Source: Pisolithus tinctorius
Lineage: Eukaryota; Basidiomycota; Agaricomycetes; Boletales; Pisolithaceae
DNA length: 44,266 bases
Assembly (NCBI GenBank): GCA_024663395.1
Contig: JANFAH010000168.1
Span: 1 to 44,266 of the forward strand
Direction: 5' to 3'
Part shown: in pieces, positions 1-9,418 of the stretch
How the letters are laid out: the number at the start of each line of letters is the position of its first letter
How positions within the stretch are numbered: position 1 is the stretch's first letter
Translations under genes and position numbers: made by a program
The notes under the pieces: generated by a model
The model's database searches: none
What the model saw: the letters and a program-made list of their open reading frames with translations, nothing else
Told to the model about the DNA's origin: nothing

Positions 1-255
1 TGCTCTGTGGCCACCGCCATCCGCTCCGCTGCCCTCTGCCATCCTCTCAAAGGCCAGCACAGCGGTCTCGTGCGCTTCAGCCTGCTTCTCCATGGCCTGC
101 AGCTGCCGCTCCCTCTCCCACTCCACCCACCACGTGTGTACTCCTGCCCTGAGGGGACCCTCAAGCGGTGTCGCAGGCTCGTCTTCTTCTCCCGCCCGCC
201 TCCCGCTTGTCATCCGCCTCTTCCGTCCTCCATCGCCCTCCTCCTTCCCCTTCCC

Positions 256-955
256 TCACGGTCTCTTCTTCTTCTCCCCATGTGAGCTCCCTGTTCCTGC
301 TCTTTTCCGTGATGGCCCTGCCACCACGTCCTCCCTCATCCAGCTACATACCTTCTTTTTCTTGTGACAGGGCAGGCAAGCCCTGGTCTTGCCTTGCCCC
401 GCTGTCAAGCTCGCTACACAGCGAGTACAGGGGGGCCGCCTGGTCGTGGTAACCACCACAGAGGTCCCCAGGGACCCTCTGGGCGGTGTTGACATCATAC
501 ACCGCGCCGCATAATCTAAGAAAATAAGACTGCAAGTCAGCTCCGCCTGACTCACAGCACTCCACCACTCACCTTTGTGCGGCCTCATCCTGCCTGGCCT
601 GAGCCCTCTCTTCAGAGCCCTTTGCCTCTGCCTTTCTGCCTCCTCCTCTGCCGCTTCTTCCTTCGAGCCTCCTCTTCATCCTCTGCTCTCTTCCTCCACT
701 CCGCCTCCAACCTCTCCTCCTTCCACCCTTCCGCCTCTTGGCCTCCTCATGCTTGGCCTTGTGCTCTGCTTCACGTTCTCTCTCTCTCCTCCGCTTGGTC
801 TCCTCTCGTTGGCGCGCCTTTCTCCGCGGACTTCTCCCGCTCAGTGTCGGTGGAGTCATCAGTAAGGACGACCAGTTCTTCATCTGCGACTTGAGAGTAG
901 TCGCGGATGTGGCCGGGGTTGGCTGGGGGGTGTTGCTCTGGCGCTGGGAAGGCAT
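256..955 (-). CDS. Antisense cysteine-cluster ORF inside the LTR element (probably degraded)
   Basis: The gene reads against the LTR element. The start at 955 gives MPSQRQSNTP, followed by a very Arg/Lys/Glu-rich stretch. In the neighbouring frame the same bases read VADEELVVLTDDSTDTE, an acidic motif I associate with repeat-linked Agaricomycete proteins, so a 1-nt loss in a C run near 922 may have shifted the frame. A second exon (about 588-256) has a cysteine cluster: PPCTRC, then CLPC, a basic KKKK run and a last Cys. This resembles a zinc-binding or DNA-binding patch but is not a complete Zn2Cys6 cluster. Its function is unknown. Exon limits are inferred. The family assignment rests on recognition only, and the plus-strand frames over it are low-complexity shadows. 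Confidence 0.4.
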
Positions 956-1135
956 GATGATGGGAAGAAAGGACCGAAGGTTCAGTACCCTAACACGTGT
1001 TTTTAAGCAGTACTTCGAACTCCGACGGAGCTCCGCACAGCTAAAGCCATTATCCTCGAGGCATCAAAGTAATTTCAAATGATCAACTCGTGTTGATCTC
1101 GTTCCGTACATATGGCCTTCAGGGGTTCAGGCCCT

Positions 1136-1146
1136 AAGGGGGGGGG
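1136..1146 (+). other. Polypurine tract
   Basis: A run of A and G ending in nine G residues lies 3 bp before the TGTCATAACC LTR start. In LTR elements such a tract primes plus-strand DNA synthesis and marks the 3' LTR, which sets the orientation of the element as plus. Confidence 0.55.
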
Positions 1147-1149
1147 CAC

Positions 1150-1863
1150 TGTCATAACCGTGCATTCATCATAGGTCTTTACTCACTCTGCAACCTTCTC
1201 CACCGGTCATTCGCTCACTCCGCACCAACTCCGCCCACCTTCTATCATCTACAAACCATCTCTGCTCCGACTGTTGTCGGACTTGTGTTTCTCTCCTACT
1301 GGACCGAGCGGTCCATTCTCTGAGGGATCATGTGACTACCTTCACAGTCAGGTACTCTGCAGCGTGCTCACCACATGGCCCAGCATCTGGACTATTTCCT
1401 TTTCTAGATGTTCTGTGTTACCCATTCGTATGTCCTCCATCTACCCTTCATTCGTCATCCAGGAAATTTTACTTGAAAATTTATGAGTCTCTGTATGTCA
1501 GTTCCGATTCCAGTTACTGTACCTCTGTAGCAGTATAAAAGCATGTACTGTACTCTGCTGTTCTTCAGTATGAATATCAACTTAGTTCCTACTCCTCTGA
1601 TTCTGTCTTCTGTCTGTCAGAGCTATCTCCAACTCTCCTTCTGTACTCTCCCTCTGAAATACGAGGGCTGAGATCGTGCAAGGGGGGTAGCACACGAGCT
1701 AAACCCGACGCCCTCACTCCACTCCGCCTTTGTCTCGGCAGTCTTCGTTCCTGCCAACACTCCGCTAGTCGGAGTTCTGTCCCTGTGTGTTGGACTTGCT
1801 TCTGGACCCTCCTCTAGACCTTATTAAGCATCGGAGTTGGTCAGAGTAGGCCCAGACTTGACA
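1150..1863 (+). repeat. LTR, TGTCATAACC family (714 bp)
   Basis: The repeat starts TGTCATAACC and ends GACTTGACA, giving 5-bp inverted termini TGTCA/TGACA. A related copy occurs at 35921-36586, and the first 169 bp of the same family occur inverted at 34161-34329. A TATA-like TATAAAAG lies near 1535. It is the 3' LTR of the element to its left and disrupts the Gypsy RNase H gene at 1864. Confidence 0.8.
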
Positions 1864-2711
1864 TCATAGTTGAGTTCTGGTGCAGTCATGGTATGGGAGT
1901 AGAAAGTGACTGGGGTGGAGTTCACTGTCAGAGCAGGTGAGCAACAAAATGCCAGCAATGGCATAGTTGGAGGTGTCAGTTTCAACTGTAAGCAGAGTGT
2001 CAGGGACCCAGTGAGTGAGAATAGGAGTGGAGCTGAAGGCATCCTTCAGGCAGAGGAAAGCAGAGTGGCATTCCTTGGAAAAGTTCCAAGGAGCACCCTT
2101 TCATGTGAGGCGAGTGAGTGGAATGACAATGTCAGAGTAGTTATTAATGAATTGTCTGTAGAAATTTGTGAAGCCGAGGAAAGACTGGATGTCTTGCACC
2201 TTCTGCAGCTCAGGCCAGTTGTGGACTGCCTGAACCTTCTTGGCAGACATGGTGAGACTGGAGGGAGAGAGAATATAGCCAAGGTACTTGACAGAGTCAG
2301 AGTGGAACCCACACTTCTCTGACTTGGCATAAAGACCATGCTATTGAAGGTGGCAGAGTACCTCTTTTATGTGATTGCGGTGCGACTCCATGTCCTGCGA
2401 ATAAACTAGGACGTCATCGAGGTATACCATGATGCAGACATTGAGCATGTCTGCAAAGATGCTATTAATGAATTGCTGAAAAGCCACAGGTGCATTTGTC
2501 CAACCGAAGGGCATTACCTGCCACTCATAAGAACCATAATGAGTGTGGAAAGTGGTTTTCCATTCATCTCTGTCTGTGATGTGGACCAGATGATAGGCAT
2601 GGCAGAGGTCGATCTTTGTGTAGACTTTGGTGCAGCTTGGAGATGAGCAGCAGTGAATAGCGATCTTTTTTCATGATTTTATTGAGTCCTTGATAGCCTA
2701 TGCAGAGGCAG
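1864..2711 (-). pseudogene. Gyp-0 fragment: reverse transcriptase core and RNase H start
   Basis: Minus-strand frames show, in order, LCIGYQGLNKI (about 2715-2680), KIDLCHAYHLVHITDRDEW, MPFGWTNAPVAFQQ, the catalytic YLDDVLVYS (about 2420), a palm/connection stretch with FLGFTNFYRQFI (about 2195), and the RNase H beginning down to ELNYD at 1864. These are Ty3/Gypsy RT and RNase H motifs. At least one frameshift (near 2640) makes it inactive. The RT sequence upstream of 2711 resumes in frame at 5619 after removal of the 2712-5615 insertion and one GCAG copy. The 3' remainder (rest of RNase H, integrase) is cut off by the LTR element at 1863. Confidence 0.85.
2708..2711. repeat. Target-site duplication GCAG (left)
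   Basis: Direct repeat partner of 5616-5619, flanking the 2712-5615 insertion. Frame restoration across it supports the call. Confidence 0.65.
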
Positions 2712-3293
2712 TGTAGGGAGTAGTATACTCCCTGAGGCCAAAATAGGGATGCCAACACCAAAATTCTGCTGTTACCAAAGTCGACCCCTATCAAAGTTCC
2801 ACATCTGTTGTCTTCGGAATTATTGCATCAGCCTCATGCATCTGCCTCGTGCATCTGCCTCGTGCACTGCCTCACCCATTGAACCTTCAGAGCTCCCCTG
2901 TCCATCAATAACACACACCAGTCATCATCCTGGAATTCTGTGTCAACATCAACCTGACACATGTCTATCTGGAATTCTGCAGTCGTGTCACCTCAACCTC
3001 CACCTCGCCATGTAGCCAGGAAATCACACAGATCATCAGTAAAAAACTCTGGTTACCTCTCTCACTCTTCTCCTGCGAACCTTTCTCTGCAATGTGAGTA
3101 CCCCCTTGCATCTATGGCCTCTATCCTTCATGCACTCCATGGTACGATGTACACTTGTCCTGTTGGAAGATACCCATCTTTTCCCATTTGTTTTTCTCGG
3201 TTACTACTTAACAGTTTGTCTTCACATGATTCTGTATGGCTTTGATGTCTGACATGTCGCCCTCTTTGTTTTTCGGAATTTTGCTTTACCCAC

Positions 3294-5152
3294 TGTGAGT
3301 CAAAGTGTGGAAAGGTGGTGAAAACCAACCAAAACCAACACAAAAGACAAATGTAAAGCAAGTGGTGGTGTGCCTCCGTGGAACCTGGAGTGCAGAAACC
3401 TAAGAGGGGAAACTTCAATGGCAGGGGTGCTCCTGGCGCAAGTCATCGATGAGTTACACAGGAGAGGATGAATGAATGCTGATTGAGAAGGGGATGCTGA
3501 ACAGAGCAGGGGTGTTCAGCCGAAAGGACTTCTGGAATGATGGACTTTGATACAACGTGCTCCTGGCACAAGTCATTGACGAGTTATGCAGGAGTGGATG
3601 GGTGACTAAGCAAACTTGCTGACTAAGTGTGGGGATAAAGCTTCAGATGAATGATGGAGGCAGATAGACCCCTTCGTGGAGCTTCAACTACCAATGATAT
3701 GAATGGAGACAGATAGACTCTTCTGAATGAGCCTCAACTGTCGACAATGAGTTATGCACTGAAGAACTGACTGACTGCTGAGTGAATGGCTTCTGATTGC
3801 TTCTTGGTAGCTAAGTACATGGGGGTTTATATACTGAGGGGGGAGCACAGCTTGTGACAAACAAGGCACAAACACTTGGTAAGTAATGAGTAAGGACTGA
3901 GTAATCATGATGAGTAAGCAAGAAATGAAAAGTAAGCAAGCAAAGAAGATTGGTAAGTATTGGCAATGAATGAGTCAGGGATAGTCAAAATATCACAAAA
4001 TGAGTCAATAGAATCAGAAACTGAGTAAGTGCACTGATATCACATTAGGGGGTGGTGATGCAAGTTAGATCTTGGTGGAGACATCTCTAGATCCAAAGAC
4101 AGCATGACAGATGGACAGTGTTTCCAGATAGGGAAGTATTAACTCCAGAATTGAAGGGCATGAGTCAGGTGTCAAAGGGGGCTAGGGTGTTGGGGGTCTG
4201 TGGGGAAATGAGAGCATATGCGATCACGTCTCCCACCCTTCCATCCTCTCAGCAAAGTTAACAAAAACTTCATGAATGGGGCTCTGATGGAGGAGGAGGA
4301 GAAGGGGGGATGTCTTCTGCTGGATCCTGCAGTAAGAAGGCAAGATGCATGTCATACTCGTCATGAATGTGATCAGGGAGGCTGGAGGACAGTAGATTAT
4401 ACTGCAGCTGTCACAATGCAGGAAGAATGATGGACGAGACTGGAACAAAGACGGTGCAGGGAGCAGGGAGGAATGATCCATATGCTTCATCAACTGGAGA
4501 GACTGAAACGACCACATAAGACCTTTCTAACCAAGTGACAGACCTGAGGCGACCAAAGAACATCTTTCTGGAAGTCATACTGACAAGGAGAACATGCTGA
4601 CCAAGCTGCATGGGATGAGATGGGGCTGACAATGACAGGATGAACCAGGGGGCTTCAGGACAGAAGCTGGTGGGAATGCCTGGCAGATATATGTAGCCAC
4701 TGTCTCTGGCAAATGAGACAAGTGAGATGATTGACGAAGAGGTGGCCATGATTGATGGACTTAGCGAAGTGAGCATCTGATGGATGGAGTGCTGTAGAAA
4801 TGCGCAGGGTGCGAGGATCCTCTCCAAATTTGGAAGGAAGAATTGTGGGGCTGAGCACTTTAAGCGAGTGTGACAACCAAGTTGATATCTTTGGAAATGG
4901 CAGAGATACGATGAAAACCGGGATGCCATACACAGGTGCTAAAAACCTTTAATGTGCACTTAACTTGCTTCCTCTTTTCTCTTTAGCACTGATGACTCGT
5001 TCTTGTGCGAAGGATAACTGTTAACGTCTGACAGTCTTTCTACACATGAGGCCTTTAGTCTTCATCTGCATGCTTGGGCATTGTGCACAACTCGTCAACA
5101 AGTTAGGCAGAGTCAGCTGTAACCATGTCCACAACACCTTTGGTGTGTGACA
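3294..5152 (-). mobile_element. 1.8-kb LTR-like unit, copy 1
   Basis: In sense (minus) orientation it starts TGTCACACACCAAAGGTGT and ends CTTTGACTCACA, as do copies 2 and 3. It carries the conserved ORF at 4929-4227, a G-rich tract, then about 930 bp with promoter-like and poly(A)-like signals. Flanks read CCAC (left) and CTGC (right), so no clean 4-bp duplication is seen; a CACTG string occurs at both junctions and leaves the exact ends uncertain by 2 bp. This copy is clearly diverged from copies 2 and 3. Confidence 0.65.
4227..4929 (-). pseudogene. Conserved ORF of the 1.8-kb unit, copy 1 (frameshifted)
   Basis: The 172-aa frame contains ERILAPCAFLQHS, YIYLPGIPTSFCPEAPWF, LLVSMTSRKMFFGRLRSV and LERSYVVVSVSPVDEAYGSFLPAPC. 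It aligns over its length with copies 2 and 3 mostly by conservative changes (V/I, F/Y, K/R). That pattern argues that the family was selected as a protein. In this copy the C-terminal part lies in another frame (4517-4224). No known domain is recognised. It is not an obvious gag, protease, RT, integrase or chromodomain. Confidence 0.5.
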
Positions 5153-5615
5153 CTGCCCCACATTTCTCCAATCAGTACCTTACTATCCATGTACTATATA
5201 AGTCCGCCTTAGCGACGAAAAGAATCATCTTTGGGACTCACCATCCATGTCATATGTGAGTCTAAGGTGTTCTAAGTGCCCTTGCATCCTCTGTGTCTTT
5301 GCATCACTTGCATCTACTGTGTCTTCTGTGTCTTTGTGTCTTTGATCTGCTAGTTCCTTGTTTTCTCTCCTGTGTGCCTAATTTGTCTTGGAGTTACTTT
5401 GTTGGGTCAAGATTGTCTCTTGGAATTTCAGAAGCAAAGTCTATTCCTACCTACAACTCTGTGGAATTAAATTCTGTGCTCTACATTTGACTCTTCAACC
5501 GACTCTTTCATTGTACTCTACATCTCCTTCCTACTCAGCACCCCTTGGGTCGAGCCTAGGGATTTCCCCTACAGCCTTCCCCTATCTGCATGTGACCCAG
5601 AGGTAGTGTCCCACA
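5153..5615 (+). repeat. Right part of the LTR-like insertion, with TATA box
   Basis: A non-coding pyrimidine-rich stretch with TATATAAG near 5195, repeated TCTGTGTCTTTG-like words at 5290-5350, and the terminal GTCCCACA. It belongs with 2712-3293 once copy 1 is removed. No gene is seen. Confidence 0.45.
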
Positions 5616-6038
5616 GCAGAGTGAACTGTCCTTCTTCTTTATGAAGAGGACAGGGGCACTGAGAGTGGAGGTGGACTGTTTGATGAAGCCATAGTCAAGA
5701 TGCTCATCAACAAAGGTGTGGAGAGCTTCAAGCTCTGGCAGAGAAAGAGAGTAGATTGTGCCAATGGGCGGAGAGGCTCCTTCCTCAAGGTTGATCTTGA
5801 GATCAAATGAGCAGTGTGGCGGAAGTTTAGTAGCCTTGTCTTTCCTATAGACATTGGCAAACTCGTGATACTCAGGAGGGACCAAGGAGAGGTCAGGAGG
5901 CAGAGAGGAAGCAGAGGATGCATGAAGCTTCACATCATCAGTGGAGAGCTGCAAGTGGAACTGTCTAGAGCCAGGGAGAGCACAGGCTCTGACATATGCA
6001 GCAGCATTGATGAGTGAGATGAGTGGAGCAGAGTGCAG
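5616..6038 (-). pseudogene. Gyp-0 fragment: protease-RT linker and RT N-terminus
   Basis: The minus frame reads LISLINAAAYVRA, LPGSRQFHLQL, then PPEYHEFANVYRKDKATKLP, LPELEALHTFVDEHL, GFIKQSTSTLSAPVLFIKKK. This is the typical start of a Gypsy RT: the pre-RT linker, then the finger with the KKKDxSL strand. The frame is open for 132 aa. It connects in frame with 7848 (after removing unit copy 2) and with 2711 (after removing the LTR-like insertion). Confidence 0.85.
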
Positions 6039-7847
6039 TGTGAGTCAAAGTGAGGTTCAGTGGTGGAAAGCAACCAAAACAACACAAAAGACAATGAAAG
6101 CGAGTGGTGGTGCGCCTATGTGGTACCTAGATGGTGGAACCTTTGATTGGGAAGGGTTTTTGCAAGCTACAACACTCAAAGATGAGTGCTGAGGGTTGGG
6201 GATGCTCCTGATGAAGAAGGGGCAGGAATGTGATAGAATGCGATGGGGTAGACTGCTGTCAGCCTACAGAAGGATGGATGGCGACTTAATTCAATGCTCT
6301 GAGCTGCACTGAGCTCAGGGAGGACTTGGAGTGAAGTATATTGATGATAGACAATGATAAGCAAAGTAGATGATAGTTAGACCCTTAATAAAGTCTCAAC
6401 TATCAAGGCTGATGAATGATTTACTGAGAGATGATAAAATGCGAGCAAGAGGGGCTCTCTGATGTCTTCTTTTTTTTTTGCTATCTAAGTACAGTGATTT
6501 ATATACAGTACAGGTGTGTTGCCTATGGAAAACAAGGTGCAAACACTTGGTAAGTGATTGGTAACTGATGAATAAGGAATGTAAGTGGTGGGTAGTCATC
6601 TTAGAAAGCATTGGTGAGCATTGGTAAGGATAAGTAAGCCAAAAAGCGAAGAATCAGTAAGCAAAGTCAAAGATTGGTAAGTATTGGCAATAGGTGAGTC
6701 AAAGACAGTCAGAATGTCAAAGTATGAGTCAAGTAATGTCAGGAACTGGGAAAGCGCACTGGAATTGCATTAGGGGGAGGCTGTGCATGTCACATCTTGA
6801 AGAGATTGCCTCTGGGCCAAAGTGGGATGACAGAGAGGCAGCACTGATCTGATGCCGATATAGTACATCCAAAAGTGGACAGGGTGAGTCAGATGTCAAC
6901 AGGGGTCAAGCTTTGGGGGTCTGTGGGGTGACAGAAGCATAAGGGATCGCAACTTTCCCCCCCTTAACTGTCCTCTCAGTGAAGCAAGTAAAACTTCATG
7001 AATGAGGCTCTGTTGGAAGAGAGGATGAAGGGGGAGCGTCTTCTGTTGTATCTTGCAATAAGGAGGCAAGATGTGCATCATACTCATCATGGATGCGATC
7101 AGGGAGAGTGGAGAACAGTAGATTATACTGTAGCTGTTGCAATTTTGGAAGAATGATGGATGAGACTGGTATGAAGACATTGCAGGGAGCAGGGAGGAAG
7201 GATCCATATGCTTCTTGGACTGGAGAGACTGAAACAACCACATAAGACCTTTCTAAGCAAATGACAGACCTGAGGCAACCAAAGAATGTCCTCCTAGAGG
7301 TCATACTGACAAAAAGAACACACTGTCCAAGCTGGATGGGCTGAGAGGGGGCAGACAAGGATGGGATGTACCAGGATGCTTCAGGATGGAAGCTGGTAGG
7401 CACTCCTGGTAGATATACATAGCCATGGTCCCTAGCAATGGGGACAAGTGAAATGATTGATGTGGAGGCAGCCATATCAGAAGAATTAGCAAAATGAGTG
7501 TCTTTTGGAGGGAGTGCTGTAGAAACATGTGGAGTGCACAAATCCTTTCCAATTTTGGAAGGTAGGATCGCGTGGCTGAGCACTACAAGCGAGTGTGGGA
7601 ATGGTTTCGTTATCTGCAGAAATGGTGGAGATATGTTGAAAACCAGAATGCCATACATGGGCACTTAAGAATTTTCATCAGCACTTAACTCACTTCCTTC
7701 CTTTTTCTTTGGCACTGACGACTTGTTCTTGTGTGAGGGATGGACTGTCAACATTTCTGGCTGTCCTTCACATGAGGGCTATGGTCTTCATCTCCATTCA
7801 TCAGCTGCATCCATGTCCACCTCACCAAACACCTTTGGTGTGTGACA
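6039..7847 (-). mobile_element. 1.8-kb LTR-like unit, copy 2 (complete, TSD GCAG)
   Basis: The unit runs (minus sense) from TGTCACACACC to GACTCACA, 1809 bp, flanked by GCAG at 6035-6038 and 7848-7851. Removing it with one GCAG joins the Gyp-0 frame exactly (..APTNLL to HSAPLISLINAAAYV). So this is one discrete insertion, not a chance arrangement. TG...CA ends, a TATATAA box (about 6500), an AATAAA-type region and a short TSD fit an LTR. The unit also contains an ORF (7664-6996) followed by a polypurine run (6952-6965). It is therefore either a solo LTR with a coding U3, or a short non-autonomous element ending in a 913-bp LTR-like half. Confidence 0.75.
6996..7664 (-). CDS. Conserved uncharacterised ORF of the 1.8-kb unit, copy 2
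   Basis: This 222-aa frame is the longest intact version in the window. Recognisable blocks shared with the other copies are SIISLVPIARDHGYVYLPGV, FHPEASWYIPSLSAPSQPIQ, FVSMTSRRTFFGCLRSVICL and YGSFLPAPCNVFIPVSSIIL, then a tail ending PPSSSLPTEPHS. The start is uncertain. A TTCTGCAG acceptor near 7614-7620 and a GTGAGT donor near 7697-7702 suggest that the true gene has an upstream exon with a Lys-rich N-terminus (ATG at 7754). No domain is recognised and no signal peptide or clear membrane span is seen. It lies just upstream of a polypurine run. Its role is unknown. Confidence 0.5.
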   Translation of the reverse strand: MPMYGILVFNISPPFLQITKPFPHSLVVLSHAILPSKIGKDLCTPHVSTALPPKDTHFANSSDMAASTSIISLVPIARDHGYVYLPGVPTSFHPEASWYIPSLSAPSQPIQLGQCVLFVSMTSRRTFFGCLRSVICLERSYVVVSVSPVQEAYGSFLPAPCNVFIPVSSIILPKLQQLQYNLLFSTLPDRIHDEYDAHLASLLQDTTEDAPPSSSLPTEPHS

Positions 7848-8119
7848 GCAGCAAGTTGGTTGGAGCTGCAGTCAGAGCTGCAGTCAGAGCAGAGGGTGTC
7901 AGATCCAGAGTGGAGGTCACAGTGGAGGGTGATGGAGGCACCTGGGGCATTGGCATTCCCTGTAGCGGTGGTTTAAATGATATACTGCCCAGTACCCAGT
8001 CAATTGACAGATTGAAGCAGGTGAGCCAGTTGTGTCCTAATACCAGCGAACAAGAAGAATCCAACAGAGTAACATAGAATGAAACAGAATTGACATCACC
8101 GGAAGGAAAGCGGAGGGAA
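7848..8119 (-). pseudogene. Gyp-0 fragment: protease C-terminus and linker
   Basis: The minus frame reads [17 protein letters not shown], then [16 protein letters not shown] and [11 protein letters not shown]. These are hallmarks of the C-terminal half of a Gypsy retropepsin (LGxxWL motif) and the following linker. The upstream half of the same protein (FFDGSTNAVISQEVDLSL) lies on the far side of the KDZ transposon at 32337-32106. The GAGGGAA duplication is part of the split coding sequence. Confidence 0.8.
8113..8119. repeat. Target-site duplication GAGGGAA (left)
   Basis: Direct copy of 32106-32112, flanking the inverted CACTTCAG termini of the KDZ transposon. Confidence 0.8.
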
Positions 8120-8348
8120 CACTTCAGTCACCCCCCCCAGGGGACCTATTAGGTTCATATATTCTTATAGATGTATCCACCTAATAGGTGTTGACCACCT
8201 GGGTATTCCCAGTGACTGCTGGAGATTTGCCAGGCCCTGGAGATTCTCCAGAGCAAGGTGTCAGACATGGACTTTCTCCAGGATTATTACATCTATAACA
8301 GAGTGCCTGGGGTCCAAATGGGGCTTTCCCCAGTGAGTTAATAGACCT

Positions 8349-8975
8349 ATTTCCTGGGTATCCTGGGGGATTCTCCAGCCTAAATGGACCTGTTCCCAGT
8401 GCATCCTGGGGGATTCCCCAGCCTAAATGGACCTGTTCCCAGTGCATCCTGGGGGATTCTCCAGCCTAAATGGACCTGTTCCCTGGGCATCCTGGGGGAT
8501 TCTCCAGCCTAAATAGACCTGTTCCCAGTGCATCCTGGGGGAATCTCCAGCCTAAATAGACCTGTTCCCAGTGCATCCTGGGGGATTCCCCAGCCTAAAT
8601 GGACCTGTTCCCTGGACATCATGGGGGATTCCCCAGCCTAAATGGACCTGTTCTCTGGGCATCCTGGGGAATTCTCCAGCCTAAATAGACCTGTTCCCAG
8701 TGCATCCTGGGGGATTCCCCAGCCTAAATGGACCTGTTCCCTGGATATTCTGGGGGATTCCCCAGCCTAAATGGACCTGTTCCCTGGGCATCCTGGGGGA
8801 TTCTCCAGCCTAAATGGACCTGTTCTCTGGGCATCCTGGGGGATTCCCCAGCCTAAATGGACCTGTTCCCTGGGCATCCTGGGGGATTCTCCAGCCTAAA
8901 TAGACCTGTTCCCAGTGCATCCTGGGAGTTTCCCCAGCCTGAATGGACCTGTTCCCAGGGCATCCAGCCCAAACA
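8349..8975 (+). repeat. Minisatellite A, left arm (43-bp unit)
   Basis: About 14 units of a 43-bp repeat, built around CCTAAATGGACCTGTTCCC and GCATCCTGGGGGATTCCCCA. Each unit contains a palindrome-like CTGGGGGATTCCCCAG. The inverted partner array is at 31330-31882. Confidence 0.85.
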
Positions 8976-9418
8976 GACCTATTCCAAGATGATCATGGGA
9001 ACCTCCAGTTCAAATAGACCACCATCACAGCATGAAGGATCAATCAAAATGATTTGGAGTCTCCATGTTGCTGACAGGAGTGTGTATCATGCCAAGTACC
9101 TATTTCCATGGAATCTGATTTGAGCACTATATACAATATGAATATGTGAAAAAGTATGGCCATAGACCACTGAGGAAAGACTGGTGACATCTGATGGAGG
9201 GAGTAGAATATACTTGGTGATGGTGATTGCCCAGGCACAGCAGACATATACTTTCACCATGCTTCCCAAGCCTTCAGTGATCTCCAGTCCTGGCCATTGC
9301 ATACAAGTCAAAGATTGTCCAAGTGTCATTGGAATTTTCCCACCCACTCTGGGCATCCACAGGGATGCAGCAGATCCTCCAGGCAATGCTTGGAATTTCC
9401 CAGCCAACTCCTGTCTCT
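8976..9418 (+). repeat. TIR spacer between the two minisatellites, left arm
   Basis: About 440 bp of single-copy sequence, matched in inverted orientation at about 30885-31330. Short frames occur in it but none has a recognisable domain and they are mirrored in the other arm. I see no gene. Confidence 0.6.

Larger units (their letters stand above)
1..1863 (+). mobile_element. 3' part of an LTR element of the TGTCATAACC family, truncated by the window start
   Basis: A polypurine tract (about 1136-1146) lies just before an LTR at 1150-1863, so the internal region is to the left and continues outside the window. The LTR's right edge interrupts a Gypsy RNase H reading frame on the other strand at 1864 (the frame reads ...ELNYD and stops at the junction). 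The TSD would therefore be TCATA (1864-1868); its partner must lie left of the window. The base pairs before the LTR (GGCAC) do not match, so this is not a solo LTR. The only coding potential in the visible internal part is antisense (see 256-955). No pol gene is visible in this short stretch. Confidence 0.6.
2712..5615. mobile_element. LTR-like insertion in Gyp-0 RT, itself interrupted by 1.8-kb unit copy 1
   Basis: The element starts TGTAGGGAG and ends GTCCCACA, and is flanked by GCAG on both sides (2708-2711 and 5616-5619). Removing it with one GCAG restores a continuous RT frame (KKDSSLCLCIGYQG), which proves the boundaries. Without the nested unit at 3294-5152 about 1045 bp remain (2712-3293 plus 5153-5615). 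A TATATAAG at about 5195 suggests a promoter reading plus. No coding region is seen in those flanks. The best reading is a solo LTR of an unidentified family. Short ORFs in it have no recognisable domain. Confidence 0.65.

Noticed and set aside
7..894. Plus-strand Ser/Pro/Leu-rich ORFs
   Set aside because: They are the complement of the Arg/Lys/Glu-rich antisense gene and show no domain.
1150..1863. Solo LTR with TSD
   Set aside because: The flanks GGCAC and TCATA do not match, and a polypurine tract lies on the left, so it is better read as a 3' LTR.
6996..7664. Reading the conserved unit ORF as an envelope gene
   Set aside because: Position before a polypurine run is suggestive, but there is no signal peptide, transmembrane helix or Cys pattern; calling it env would be unsupported.
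8120..8128. ACTTCAGT / ACTGAAGT as the target duplication
   Set aside because: They are reverse complements and so part of the TIR; the true direct repeat is GAGGGAA outside them.
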